From a bacterium (GTDB lineage Bacteria; Bacillota; Bacilli; Lactobacillales; Streptococcaceae): a DNA stretch of 64,000 bases. A model generated the notes under the pieces. It did no database searches. It was given only the letters and a program-made list of their open reading frames with translations, and had not been told where the DNA came from. This document shows, one piece after another, positions 52,498 through 61,525 of this stretch (the stretch's first letter is position 1; the number at the start of each line of letters is the position of its first letter). The stretch spans positions 62,001 to 126,000 of the forward strand of contig CAJNCV010000004.1 of NCBI GenBank assembly GCA_905221385.1, given 5' to 3'. The position numbers and the translations under genes were made by a program.

Positions 52498-54348
52498 ATG
52501 AATAAAAAACTAACAGATTATGTGATTGATCTGGTTGAAATTTTAAATAAACAGCAAAAACAAGTGTTTTGGGGGATATTCGATATTCTGAGTATGGTGG
52601 TTTCCATCATCGTATCTTATATCTTGTTTTATGGCCTTATAAATCCTGCGCCTGTGGATTATGTAATCTACACTCTTTTAGCCTTCCTCCTTTATCAAAT
52701 CATGATTGCATTTTGGGGGCTAAATGCTAGTATCAGTCGTTATAGCAAGATTACGGATTTCATGAAAATCTTTTTCGGAGTGATGCTCAGCAGTGTTCTT
52801 TCTTATGGAATCTGCTATGCCTTCCTTCCATTGTTTTCTATCCGTTTCATCGTACTCTTCATTTTGTTGAGTACCTTCCTCATCTTGCTTCCTCGTATCA
52901 CTTGGCAGTTGATTTATTCTAAACGTAAAAAAGGTAGTGGAGATGGAGAACACCGTCGGACCTTCTTGATTGGTGCGGGAGATGGTGGTGCCCTCTTTAT
53001 GAATAGCTACCAACATCCAACCAGTGAGCTTGAGATAGTGGGGATTTTGGACAATGATGAAAAGAAAAAAGGGCAAAAACTAGGTGGAATCCCAGTCCTA
53101 GGCTCTTATGACAATCTACCTGAATTGGCCAAACGTCACCAAATCGAGCGTGTTATCGTAGCAATCCCTTCGCTTGATCCATCAGAGTATGAACGTATCT
53201 TGCAGATGTGTAATAAACTAGGTGTCAAATGTTACAAGATGCCTAAAGTTGAGACAGTTGTTCAAGGTTTACATCAATCAGGTAGTGGTTTCCAAAAAAT
53301 TGATATCACAGACCTTTTGGGCCGTCAGGAAATTCGCCTTGACGAATCACGTCTGGGTGCAGAAATTACAGGTAAGACCATCTTGGTGACAGGAGCCGGC
53401 GGTTCGATTGGTTCTGAAATTTGTCGCCAGATTAGCCGCTTCAACCCAGAGCGTATCGTCTTGCTTGGACATGGTGAAAATTCAATCTACCTTATTTATC
53501 ATGAGTTGATTCGTAAATTCCAAGGGATTGATTATGTTCCTGTCATTGCAGATATTCAGGATTATGATCGTCTTTTACAAGTGTTTGAACAGTACAAACC
53601 AGCTATCATCTACCATGCTGCGGCCCACAAGCACGTTCCGATGATGGAACGCAATCCAAAAGAAGCCTTCAAGAACAATATCCTCGGGACCTACAATGTT
53701 GCCAAGGCTGTTGATGAGGCCAAAGTACCTAAGATGGTCATGATTTCGACTGACAAGGCGGTCAATCCACCGAATGTTATGGGCGCAACCAAGCGCGTGG
53801 CAGAATTGATTGTCACTGGCTTTAACCAACGTAGCAAATCAACCTACTGTGCAGTTCGTTTTGGGAATGTTCTCGGTAGTCGTGGTAGTGTGATTCCTGT
53901 CTTTGAACGTCAGATTGCTGAAGGTGGCCCTGTAACGGTGACAGACTTCCGTATGACACGTTACTTCATGACCATTCCAGAAGCCAGCCGTCTAGTAATC
54001 CATGCTGGCGCTTATGCCAAGGATGGAGAAGTCTTTATCCTTGATATGGGCAAACCAGTCAAGATCTATGACTTAGCCAAGAAAATGGTCCTTCTAAGCG
54101 GGCACACAGAAAGTGAAATTCCAATCGTTGAGGTCGGTATCCGACCAGGTGAAAAACTCTATGAAGAACTCTTGGTTTCGACCGAATTGGTCGATAATCA
54201 AGTCATGGACAAGATTTTCGTTGGTAAGGTAAACGTGATGTCTCTAGAAGCTATCAATCAAAAGATTGAAGAGTTCCGTTCACTCAGCGGAGATGAGCTC
54301 AAAGAAGCAATCATTTCCTTTGCAAATGAGACAACTCATGCTGAGTAA
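52498..54348 (+). CDS. CapD/PglF-like membrane UDP-sugar epimerase/dehydratase
   Basis: 616 residues: four N-terminal membrane helices (20-140), a first Rossmann-like domain (TFLIGAGDGGALFMNSY), and a C-terminal short-chain dehydrogenase-like domain with GAGGSIGSE (about 299-307) for NAD, IYHAAAHKHVP and VNPPNVMGATKR with a Thr-Asp-Lys active-site region (STDKA), as in PglF/WbpM/CapD. It likely converts UDP-GlcNAc to a 4-keto-6-deoxy or epimerised sugar. It follows the glycosyltransferase by 75 bases, likely co-transcribed. Confidence 0.92.
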   Translation: MNKKLTDYVIDLVEILNKQQKQVFWGIFDILSMVVSIIVSYILFYGLINPAPVDYVIYTLLAFLLYQIMIAFWGLNASISRYSKITDFMKIFFGVMLSSVLSYGICYAFLPLFSIRFIVLFILLSTFLILLPRITWQLIYSKRKKGSGDGEHRRTFLIGAGDGGALFMNSYQHPTSELEIVGILDNDEKKKGQKLGGIPVLGSYDNLPELAKRHQIERVIVAIPSLDPSEYERILQMCNKLGVKCYKMPKVETVVQGLHQSGSGFQKIDITDLLGRQEIRLDESRLGAEITGKTILVTGAGGSIGSEICRQISRFNPERIVLLGHGENSIYLIYHELIRKFQGIDYVPVIADIQDYDRLLQVFEQYKPAIIYHAAAHKHVPMMERNPKEAFKNNILGTYNVAKAVDEAKVPKMVMISTDKAVNPPNVMGATKRVAELIVTGFNQRSKSTYCAVRFGNVLGSRGSVIPVFERQIAEGGPVTVTDFRMTRYFMTIPEASRLVIHAGAYAKDGEVFILDMGKPVKIYDLAKKMVLLSGHTESEIPIVEVGIRPGEKLYEELLVSTELVDNQVMDKIFVGKVNVMSLEAINQKIEEFRSLSGDELKEAIISFANETTHAE

Positions 54349-54424
54349 GAGAAGTTGATTAAAAATCTTCGAAATTATAAAAACGCATAAAATTGTACTG
54401 GTCCCCAAAAGTTAGACAATTAAT

Positions 54425-55264
54425 TTATCCAAAGGATTTAGTTCTGTATTGCACAGGACTGAGTCCTTTTAGTTTGGCTTTGATTCGTTTGTTGTTGTAA
54501 TAATCAATATAGTTTACAATAGCTTGTTCCAATTGATTAAGTGATTTAAATGTCTTCACGTATCCATAAAACATCTCCGATTTCAAAATGCCAAAGAAGG
54601 ACTCCATCATGCCGTTGTCTGGACTGTTGCCCTTGCGTGACATGGATGCTTGAATTCCCTTACTTTCTAGGAACCGATGATAAGAATCGTGTTGGTATTG
54701 CCAACCCTGATCACTATGTAGAATAGTGTTCTCATAGTATTCTTCTGTGAAGGCCTGCTCTAACATCATTTTCATTTGTTCCAAGTTCGGTGTGGTAGAA
54801 AGATTATAGGCAATAATTTCACTATTAAAGCCATCTAAAACTGGTGATAAATAGAGCTTTTGACTGCTTGCTGGAATGGTAAATTCTGTCACATCTGTAT
54901 AGCACTTTTCCATTGGCCTCGATGCTTCAAACTGGCGTTGAATGAGATTGTCTGCTTTCTTGCCAATCTCTCCTTGGTAAGAAGAATACTTCCGTTTCCG
55001 ACGAATTCGAGCCGTTAAACCAAGGATTTTCATCAAGCGTTGAACTTTCTTATGATTGACCGCATAACCATGATTCCTTAATTCTAAATGGATTCGACGA
55101 TAGCCATAGTTGCCTTTATGGTCATTATAAATGGCCTGAATTTCGGTTTTAAGTTCTTTATCTTTATCAATCCCATCCAGTTGCTTCAACTGATAATAGT
55201 AAGTTGAGCGAGCTAAACGTGCTATTTCAAGAAGTAAATCTAGTCGAAATCCTCCTGAAACCAT
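54425..55264 (-). CDS. IS3-family transposase OrfB (DDE integrase)
   Basis: 279 residues from its own ATG. An HTH_21 region ([20 protein letters not shown]) precedes an rve integrase core with Asp124 (CYTDVTEF), Asp185 (HSDQGW) and Glu221 (MMESFFG), spacing D-35-E as in IS3. The frame is also open upstream of this ATG to the slippery site at 55327-55333, so the real transposase is probably an OrfAB fusion. Confidence 0.92.
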   Translation of the reverse strand: MVSGGFRLDLLLEIARLARSTYYYQLKQLDGIDKDKELKTEIQAIYNDHKGNYGYRRIHLELRNHGYAVNHKKVQRLMKILGLTARIRRKRKYSSYQGEIGKKADNLIQRQFEASRPMEKCYTDVTEFTIPASSQKLYLSPVLDGFNSEIIAYNLSTTPNLEQMKMMLEQAFTEEYYENTILHSDQGWQYQHDSYHRFLESKGIQASMSRKGNSPDNGMMESFFGILKSEMFYGYVKTFKSLNQLEQAIVNYIDYYNNKRIKAKLKGLSPVQYRTKSFG

Positions 55265-55776
55265 TTCTCTAACTGTCTCTGCCTTTCTCGCTCTAAGGCC
55301 TCGTCCCTTTCCTCTAACTCTTTTAACTTTTTTAGATAGGCCACCTCAGTCCGTAAGCGTTCATTCTCCTCTTGGAGTCGCTCTAGTTCTGTCATTTCTT
55401 CCCAATTTTTCTTCCGTTTTCGTCCCATTTTAGCTGGTCTCCCTCTTGTTTTCTCAACAATAGTATACCCGTTTTTCTTGTATTGTGCTAGCCAGTTAAG
55501 AAGTATCGTACGACTTGGGAGACCGTATTCAAGAGAAACTCTATCTTTAGTCCAGCCTTCATGTAAGACTTTATGAATCATTTCTTGTTTTAAATCAGGA
55601 GAATAGTAACGATTTTTTCCTTTTTTGACGAACTCTATTCCGTAACGATCAATCAATTTAATCATGTACCTAATATTAGAATTGTTTATCCCAAATTTAT
55701 TTGAAAGCTTCTCTAAGCTATACCCTTGTTTTCTAAGTTCATAGATTTGAACTTTATCATCATAAGTTAATTTCAT
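55240..55776 (-). CDS. IS3-family OrfA (helix-turn-helix)
   Basis: 178 residues from the ATG at 55776; a longer frame reaching into the terminal repeat is rejected. Two helix-turn-helix segments ([38 protein letters not shown]) and a C-terminal leucine-zipper-like coiled coil ([20 protein letters not shown]). It binds the IS ends and provides the N-terminus of the fusion transposase. A_AAA_AAG at 55333-55327 (minus strand, within YLKKL) is the canonical -1 slippery heptamer of the IS150 group; the -1 frame stays open into OrfB. Confidence 0.9.
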   Translation of the reverse strand: MKLTYDDKVQIYELRKQGYSLEKLSNKFGINNSNIRYMIKLIDRYGIEFVKKGKNRYYSPDLKQEMIHKVLHEGWTKDRVSLEYGLPSRTILLNWLAQYKKNGYTIVEKTRGRPAKMGRKRKKNWEEMTELERLQEENERLRTEVAYLKKLKELEERDEALERERQRQLEKWFQEDFD

Positions 55777-55929
55777 AATAAAAACACCCCAAAAGTTAGA
55801 TTTTTTCTGTCCAACTTTTGGGGTGCAGTTCAAATTATGCGTTTTATCATGGAAAATTTTATATAAGATATGAAATAAGGTTGCTTGTTCTTTTTTAAAA
55901 GAAAGGATGGTTGGATACTTTCATCTCCA

Positions 55930-56427
55930 TCACTTTTTGCTATTGACTTCTTCTGAAGTTTTTTCGAGATTAATCATCTTATCAAGGTAAAATTGTTTGG
56001 TTTTGAGAGTCTTGTTGATAGCAATTGCAGAAGCGATTAAGAGAACAAAGGTTAGCCAGATCCAAGCGGTGAATTCGACTGGAAAACTAGAACCAGCTAA
56101 AAAGAGATAGATGGCCAGAGCTAAGACGAAAATATAAATCACTTGCCAGAGGCCATAGGATTTAACCTCTTTATAGTATTTGTCCTTGTCTTCTTCCAAG
56201 GTCACTGCTGTGGAACCTTTTTCAGAGTTTTCATCCAGTAGTAGATAGTCAGTTGTTACTTGGAAAATCTTGCTTAATTCAATGATTTTTTCGATTTCTG
56301 GAAGGACTTGTCCAGACTCCCATTTTGAGATGCTTTGCCGAGAAACATTGATTTGTTCTGCTAGCTTTTCCTGGGACCAACCTTTTTCCTTTCGGAGCTC
56401 AAATAGTTTTTCTGCGAATTTCATCAT
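55930..56427 (-). CDS. Xre regulator with C-terminal membrane helices
   Basis: 165 residues. Residues 3-65 are an Xre domain ([22 protein letters not shown] then [19 protein letters not shown]); two membrane helices follow (about 95-112 and 118-137) and a charged tail. Membrane-tethered Xre proteins of this layout are common in Firmicutes with unknown signals. The ATG at 56427 or the next at 56424 follows AGGAGG. It is divergent from ruvA. Confidence 0.85.
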   Translation of the reverse strand: MMKFAEKLFELRKEKGWSQEKLAEQINVSRQSISKWESGQVLPEIEKIIELSKIFQVTTDYLLLDENSEKGSTAVTLEEDKDKYYKEVKSYGLWQVIYIFVLALAIYLFLAGSSFPVEFTAWIWLTFVLLIASAIAINKTLKTKQFYLDKMINLEKTSEEVNSKK

Positions 56428-56581
56428 TCTATCCTCCTTTTCTACCTCTATCCTAACAATTTTTACTTATAATGAGAATACAATCTCCTGTACTATTTGT
56501 CAACCAGAGGTTGCACCTTTTGTTGCAGTCTGTCTTGGGGAAATATGGTATACTAGATAGGCAAAATAATGGAGAAAAACT

Positions 56582-57175
56582 ATGTACGAATATCTAAAAG
56601 GAATCATTACCAAAATCACTGCTAAATATATTGTCCTAGAGGCGAATGGTATCGGTTATATCTTGCATGTAGCCAATCCCTATGCCTACTCAGGTCAGGT
56701 CAATCAAGAAACTCAGATCTATGTGCATCAAGTTGTTCGTGAGGACGCACATCTGCTCTATGGTTTTCGCTCAGAAGATGAGAAAAAGCTCTTTCTCAGT
56801 CTGATTTCGGTATCTGGGATTGGACCTGTGTCAGCTCTTGCTATTATCGCAGCCGATGACAATGCTGGCTTGGTTCAAGCGATCGAGACTAAGAACATCA
56901 CCTACTTGACCAAGTTCCCTAAAATTGGCAAGAAAACAGCCCAGCAGATGGTGCTAGACTTGGAAGGTAAGGTGGTTGTGGCTTGCGATGACCTTCCTGC
57001 TAAGGTCGCAGTGCAAACCAGCGCTGAGAACCAAGAACTGGAAGAAGCTATGGAAGCCATGTTGGCATTGGGCTACAAGGCAACTGAACTCAAGAAGATC
57101 AAGAAATTCTTTGAAGGAACGACAGATACAGCTGAGAACTATATCAAGTCGGCCCTTAAGATGTTGGTGAAATAG
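56582..57175 (+). CDS. ruvA: RuvA, Holliday junction-binding subunit
   Basis: 197 residues, opening [20 protein letters not shown], an OB-fold, then two helix-hairpin-helix motifs ([13 protein letters not shown] and [19 protein letters not shown]) and a C-terminal three-helix domain that contacts RuvB. RuvA binds four-way junctions and loads RuvB for branch migration. The ATG follows GGAGA; tag starts 9 bases after it. A TATACT -10 lies about 30 bases upstream. Confidence 0.97.
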   Translation: MYEYLKGIITKITAKYIVLEANGIGYILHVANPYAYSGQVNQETQIYVHQVVREDAHLLYGFRSEDEKKLFLSLISVSGIGPVSALAIIAADDNAGLVQAIETKNITYLTKFPKIGKKTAQQMVLDLEGKVVVACDDLPAKVAVQTSAENQELEEAMEAMLALGYKATELKKIKKFFEGTTDTAENYIKSALKMLVK

Positions 57176-57184
57176 GAGAATAGT

Positions 57185-57748
57185 ATGACTAAACGTTGTT
57201 CTTGGGTCAAGATGACCAATCCTCTCTATATCGCCTACCACGATCAGGAGTGGGGCAAGCCCCTTCATGACGACCGCGCCCTTTTTGAACTGCTCTGTAT
57301 GGAGACTTATCAGGCTGGTCTGTCTTGGGAAACGGTACTAAACAAACGCCAAGCTTTCCGAGAAGTATTTCACAACTACCAAGCCCAACGTGTTGCAGAG
57401 ATGACAGATGGGGAGTTGGAAGCTTTGTTAGATAATCCAGCCATCATCCGAAATAGAGCCAAAATTTTTGCGACGCGTGCCAACGCTCAAGCATTTTTAC
57501 AAATCCAGAAAACCTACGGTTCCTTTGATGCCTACCTCTGGTCTTTTGTCGATGGACAAACCATCATCAATGATGTTCCTGACTATCACCTAGCACCTGC
57601 TAAAACAGCCTTGTCTGAAAAGTTATCTCAAGATCTCAAAAAACAAGGTTTCAAGTTTACAGGCCCAGTTGCAGTTTTGGCTTTTTTACAGGCGGCAGGT
57701 CTAGTTGACGACCACGAGAATGATTGTGAGTGGAAAAGCGGAAGTTAG
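57185..57748 (+). CDS. tag: DNA-3-methyladenine glycosylase I
   Basis: 187 residues. Tag features: KRCSWVKMTNPLYIAYHDQEWG at the N-terminus (Cys and His zinc ligands) and C-terminal His/Cys in DDHENDCEW completing the zinc site, with ELLCMETYQAGLSWETVL as the base pocket. It removes 3-methyladenine from alkylated DNA. It forms an operon with ruvA. A terminator follows at 57782-57812. Confidence 0.96.
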   Translation: MTKRCSWVKMTNPLYIAYHDQEWGKPLHDDRALFELLCMETYQAGLSWETVLNKRQAFREVFHNYQAQRVAEMTDGELEALLDNPAIIRNRAKIFATRANAQAFLQIQKTYGSFDAYLWSFVDGQTIINDVPDYHLAPAKTALSEKLSQDLKKQGFKFTGPVAVLAFLQAAGLVDDHENDCEWKSGS

Positions 57749-57781
57749 TGAGTGCAGACGTCTAATTATCTGAGAATATAG

Positions 57782-57812
57782 AAAAAAGCTGAGAAAATTA
57801 TCTCAGCTTTTT
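57782..57812. terminator. Bidirectional terminator after tag
   Basis: AAAAAGCTGAG/CTCAGCTTTTT stem between convergent genes. Confidence 0.88.
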
Positions 57813-57831
57813 GATTATATGCTAGTAACTT

Positions 57832-58095
57832 TTATAGTGCAGTAAGAAATGTCAGTCCACCTAAGACAACGCCAGCTGAGTTTGGAATAATTAGTATCCA
57901 ATCCTTCTTAGGCTCTTTTGTCCATCCGTAAATAACCCAAATTAAACAAGATACTGCTGCGGATAAAGGCTGGAATGGTTGAGCTTTGTTGCCTTGTAAA
58001 TTGGCAAAAATTTGTGGGATGTAGGCGATAAATACAACAATCCCGATAAAGGCTCCAATTGAACCGACAATTTGATTTATTTTTTGTTTAGTCAT
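57832..58095 (-). CDS. SemiSWEET-type PQ-loop transporter
   Basis: 87 residues from the ATG at 58095 after AAAGGAGGTG; a longer reading from 58185 lacks a ribosome site. Three membrane helices with the PQ motif in FIAYIPQIFANLQG and a Pro-rich third helix (IIPNSAGVVLGGLTFL), the single three-helix bundle of SemiSWEETs. Dimers passively move sugars. The substrate here is unknown. Confidence 0.85.
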   Translation of the reverse strand: MTKQKINQIVGSIGAFIGIVVFIAYIPQIFANLQGNKAQPFQPLSAAVSCLIWVIYGWTKEPKKDWILIIPNSAGVVLGGLTFLTAL

Positions 58096-58200
58096 ATACA
58101 CCTCCTTTAAAAAGATATCATAGAAATAAGCAAAATGCAATAAATTCAGACACAAATTGTAACGAAAATCAATACCAAAGCACAAAAATGGAGAAATTGT

Positions 58201-59235
58201 TTATTTTTTGTTATAGTCAAAGCGAATGACTTGCTTCTGTGTATCCACATAAGCGTGAACGCCAAAGGGCACAATGGCTCTTGGAGTTGCGTGACCGACA
58301 TTCAGATTATAGACAATCGGGATATTGTTATCAATGATATCCAATAGTGCTTCCTTATAGTCGTCATAGAAGGTTTCATCCATTGGCTTTCCGACCAAGA
58401 GTCCACTGATAACCCCAAATATCCCCGTGTCCTTTAAAGTCCGCAACATTTTTTTGAAATCATCAGGTTCAGGCTTTTCTTCGCTTGTTTCTAGCAAGAG
58501 AATCTTTCCTTCCCAGTCACATAAGTCAGGGAAGAGTCGGTACTCTTGGCAGAGGTCCGTGCTGTCTGCGTATCGAGAATTGTCAAAGATATCATAGAGG
58601 GACTCAAGGCAACCACCGAGAATTTCTCCCTCAAACTGAGCATTTCCTTGCAACAAATCAAAGCCTGTATTTACATGACTGATACGAGCTGTTCCCAGAG
58701 CCTTGGGACTAAAATCAGTCCGTTCCTCATACCAAAGGTCGCTAGGGCGGATTTCTGAGATTTTTCCAGTCTCAATCAATTCTTTAAAGTAGTGAAGGTT
58801 ATAGGGCAACATCTCCTTGTCCAATTCACAAATGTCTGCTAGAAAGGATTGCCCATAAAAAGTCTTGATTCCTAGTTTGTGCAACATAAGGTGGTTCATG
58901 GTTGTATCCGAGAAACCAAGAAAAATCTTTGGTTTGATAACTTTTTGGAGTTGGTCATTTTCAAAAAGGTAGGGTAGCAAACGATAGGTATCGTCCCCAC
59001 CAATGGCGCATAGGATCATGTCAATGCTATCGTCTGAAAAGGCCTGCATCAAATCCTCTGCACGCGCCTCAGGATGATCCTTGATAAAGTCCAAGCCCTT
59101 TAGCGAATGGGGCAAAAAGACAGGATTGAGTCCCAAATCCTTGAGGCGTTGGATACCCAATTCCACTTCGTGTTTGACAAAATCCTCTCCGATAATGCCA
59201 CTAGATAAACTAACAATACCAATTGTAGAAATCAT
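58201..59235 (-). CDS. S66-family peptidase (LD-carboxypeptidase/MccF-like)
   Basis: 344 residues. The Ser-Glu-His catalytic set is Ser109 in LGFSDTT, Glu249 in LLLETSEE and His315 in VGHATPRAIVPFG. The N-terminal IGIVSLSSGI is typical. Family members are L,D-carboxypeptidases that trim peptidoglycan stem tetrapeptides or MccF enzymes that inactivate microcin C. No signal peptide, so cytoplasmic: murein recycling or MccF-like immunity are both possible. Confidence 0.88.
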   Translation of the reverse strand: MISTIGIVSLSSGIIGEDFVKHEVELGIQRLKDLGLNPVFLPHSLKGLDFIKDHPEARAEDLMQAFSDDSIDMILCAIGGDDTYRLLPYLFENDQLQKVIKPKIFLGFSDTTMNHLMLHKLGIKTFYGQSFLADICELDKEMLPYNLHYFKELIETGKISEIRPSDLWYEERTDFSPKALGTARISHVNTGFDLLQGNAQFEGEILGGCLESLYDIFDNSRYADSTDLCQEYRLFPDLCDWEGKILLLETSEEKPEPDDFKKMLRTLKDTGIFGVISGLLVGKPMDETFYDDYKEALLDIIDNNIPIVYNLNVGHATPRAIVPFGVHAYVDTQKQVIRFDYNKK

Positions 59236-59335
59236 ATCTCGACCTCCTAGAAATAGATTGAGCCTATTTTATCAAAAAAGATAGGAGAAAGCTATGGCGA
59301 ATGTCAGAAGAATGCTTTTAAATCAAGAAAGTAGT

Positions 59336-59366
59336 AAAAAGCAACCGCCTGAGCAGTTGCTTTTCG
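59336..59366 (-). terminator. Terminator of the corA-DUF1129-tfoX operon
   Basis: AAAAGCAAC/GTTGCTTTT stem; on the minus strand it follows the TfoX-like gene and is succeeded by five T. Confidence 0.75.
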
Positions 59367-59391
59367 TTTTTCTAATCTCACTAGATATGCG

Positions 59392-59739
59392 TTACTTGGT
59401 CAACTCTTGATTATAGGAGAGGGCTAAATCAATCCAGTAAGGAAGTTCTTTTTGACCTTCTATATCTAGGTCTATATAGCCATGATAAGGTCGACCTCTC
59501 ATCAATGTAGTATGAGCTCCTATTCGGGGTAGAACTTGCTTTTCCATTTCTTTGCCAATTCTCACCATAACCAGTTCGTCCTTTCTGGAACTGACTGTAA
59601 GGACCATTTTCCCACGAATCATAAAGGCCAGGCCACCAAACAGTTTCTTTTCTTCTAACTCTTCTTCGAAAATTTGGGGAGGAAGTTTGAGTGCTAGAAT
59701 TTTTCGAATCTGCTGAGCTAAAGATTGACTATATGCCAT
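59392..59739 (-). CDS. TfoX N-terminal domain protein
   Basis: 115 residues matching the TfoX/Sxy N-terminal domain (EKKLFGGLAFMIRGKMVLTV, VRIGKEMEKQVLP, MRGRPYHGYIDLD). Single-domain forms in Firmicutes lack the C-terminal domain of enterobacterial competence regulator Sxy, and their function is unknown. It starts 15 bases after the DUF1129 gene in the corA operon. Confidence 0.85.
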   Translation of the reverse strand: MAYSQSLAQQIRKILALKLPPQIFEEELEEKKLFGGLAFMIRGKMVLTVSSRKDELVMVRIGKEMEKQVLPRIGAHTTLMRGRPYHGYIDLDIEGQKELPYWIDLALSYNQELTK

Positions 59740-59754
59740 AGCTTTTCACTTTTC

Positions 59755-60432
59755 TTAATAACGTGATGGGCCCGCGCTTGCACTTCGGATGTTGAAACGT
59801 TTCTTGAGATAGAAGCGAAGTGCTAATACGGCTGCTCCGAGAACAGCCAGCGGCAGCGGAGCAAGAATTGGGTTGAGAGTCGCTGGTAGGAAGCTAGTTC
59901 CAAAGAAAACGGCTAACCAAAGGACCATAGAAGCTAGGATAACGAGCACAGATTTCCAGAAAGGAGGTCGCTGGCTACGATCTGTGTCTGGTCCATAGTA
60001 CTGGTAGACAAAGTAGTACATCAAGTAGAAGGCAAGTCCTCCTACAAGTCCAACCAACAAGAGGGTAATCAAGCCGTAGCCAATGGCCTGATTAGCTGAA
60101 AAGGCTGTCGTAATGGCACTAATCATTGCAAACAAACCAGTGATAAAAAGGGCTGAGTCCATAATCATGAGTTTTGGATTATCATTTTCCTTAGGGTGCT
60201 CTTTTTCGTACTGTTCTTTGACGGTAAAACTGTGAGCCCAGTGGGTTGGAGCGCCATAGAGGGAACGAGCGGTCGTACCTTTAGCTTGTTCCTCAAGGAT
60301 TTGGGGAATAACTTCCTCAAATATAGTCTTGATTTCAGCGTCTGTTTTGCCATCTTTGAGAAATTGTTGGGTAGCGATGTGGATAAACTCTTGGTTTTTC
60401 TTGGTTAGTTTTTGTAAATCAATCTGAGACAT
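59755..60432 (-). CDS. DUF1129 membrane protein
   Basis: 225 residues from the ATG at 60432 after AGAGGAAT; the longer frame overlaps corA more and lacks a ribosome site. A soluble helical N-terminus (IDLQKLTKKNQEFIHIATQQ) with ARSLYGAPTHWA is followed by five or six membrane helices, the DUF1129 layout. The function is unknown; its steady linkage to corA suggests a role in ion homeostasis or envelope. Preceded by corA with 11 bases between. Confidence 0.85.
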   Translation of the reverse strand: MSQIDLQKLTKKNQEFIHIATQQFLKDGKTDAEIKTIFEEVIPQILEEQAKGTTARSLYGAPTHWAHSFTVKEQYEKEHPKENDNPKLMIMDSALFITGLFAMISAITTAFSANQAIGYGLITLLLVGLVGGLAFYLMYYFVYQYYGPDTDRSQRPPFWKSVLVILASMVLWLAVFFGTSFLPATLNPILAPLPLAVLGAAVLALRFYLKKRFNIRSASAGPSRY

Positions 60433-60443
60433 AGGGATTCCTC

Positions 60444-61388
60444 TTAGAACCATTTTTTATGGATGAGATAGAGAGTGAGCGAAACACTCATGGCAAAGGC
60501 GATAAAGACGATTAACCAGAAGGCGTGAGGCTCGCCGTTTAGAGGGATTTCATTATCTTTAAAGTTCATCCCGTAGGCTGAGAAGATCATGGTCGGGATA
60601 GACATGACAATGGTCACGAGTGCCAAGGTTTTCATGATGTTGTTCTGGTTGTTGGAAATGATAGAGGCAAAGGTCTCTGTCATAGAGTGAAGGACGTTTC
60701 CATAGATATCTGCCATCTCGATGGCCTGTTGGGTTTCAATCAGAGTGTCTTCGAGTAGGTCTTCGTCTTCTAGGTATTTCTTGATATTGCTAGTTGCGCT
60801 AGTCAATTTCTTGATCACGCGCTCGTTTGTTTTTAGTGAGGCCTTGAAATAGACGATGGTCTTTTCCAATTCCATGAGTTCAATCAATTCTTCATTTCGA
60901 GTGGATTTATGCAGTTGACTTTCGATTTGTTCGCTCTTGCGATCAATGGAACGAAGGGCAGTTAGATAAAGTTCGGCATTGCGATAAAGGAGTTGAAAGA
61001 TAAAGCGTGATCGCATGAAGGTATAGAAATTACGCAACCTACGATTGATAAAGACATCGAGAACTGGGAGAGGTTCCAAGCAGGTAGTGATAATGGTCTC
61101 CTCGGTGATGATAATCCCCAGCGGAATCGTTACGTAGTAGGTGCGGTTGTTTCTCTCCTCTGTGATGGGGACGTCCACGATGATCAAAGTGTACTCATCT
61201 TCGATGGTAATACGGGACATTTCTTCCGCATCAAGTGGTGCTCGGAGGTCGGTGATGTCGATATCGAAGGCGTTGGCGATTTCCAATGATTCATTTTGTG
61301 TAGGATTGACGAGGTTGATCCAAGTACCCGGTTCAAGCGTGTCGATCTCTTTAAATTCAGTTGTTGTTGAGAGAAAAACTTGTTTCAT
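60444..61388 (-). CDS. corA: CorA-family magnesium transporter
   Basis: 314 residues: an N-terminal cytoplasmic alpha/beta domain, a long stalk helix (ELIELMELEKTIVYFKASLK and on) and two C-terminal membrane helices, with the selectivity motif in YGMNFKDNEIPLNG at the loop between them. The lysine-rich tail (LIHKKWF) is typical. It moves Mg2+ (or Co2+). First gene of the operon, divergent from uvrA. Confidence 0.95.
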   Translation of the reverse strand: MKQVFLSTTTEFKEIDTLEPGTWINLVNPTQNESLEIANAFDIDITDLRAPLDAEEMSRITIEDEYTLIIVDVPITEERNNRTYYVTIPLGIIITEETIITTCLEPLPVLDVFINRRLRNFYTFMRSRFIFQLLYRNAELYLTALRSIDRKSEQIESQLHKSTRNEELIELMELEKTIVYFKASLKTNERVIKKLTSATSNIKKYLEDEDLLEDTLIETQQAIEMADIYGNVLHSMTETFASIISNNQNNIMKTLALVTIVMSIPTMIFSAYGMNFKDNEIPLNGEPHAFWLIVFIAFAMSVSLTLYLIHKKWF

Positions 61389-61525
61389 ATCCCCTATCCT
61401 TTCCTACTATTTCAGTGATTCATTTTTTGCACCGTACTATTATACTATAAAAACAGCTTTTTGGGTAATAGAATTTCACATTTTTTGGTATAATGGAAAG
61501 CAATAATGGACTAGAAAGAACAAAG
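61389..61525. promoter_or_regulatory. corA-uvrA divergent promoters
   Basis: For uvrA an extended -10 TGGTATAAT (TATAAT 61489-61494); for corA a TATAGTATAAT run on the minus strand (about 61438-61448). No LexA-like SOS box was recognised. Confidence 0.55.

Larger units (their letters stand above)
54394..55832 (-). mobile_element. IS3-family (IS150-group) insertion sequence
   Basis: 1439 bp with 25-bp imperfect inverted repeats: TGTACTGGTCCCCAAAAGTT at the left and its counterpart TGAACTGCACCCCAAAAGTT read from the right, ending TG...CA as in IS3. The flanking AAT on both sides is a 3-bp target duplication. It encodes OrfA and OrfB on the minus strand with a programmed frameshift signal. Both frames are intact, so it may be active. 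Exact IS name not identified. Confidence 0.88.

Noticed and set aside
58240..58256. Single near-DnaA box (GTATCCACA) in the S66 peptidase gene
   Set aside because: One mismatch, isolated and inside a coding sequence.
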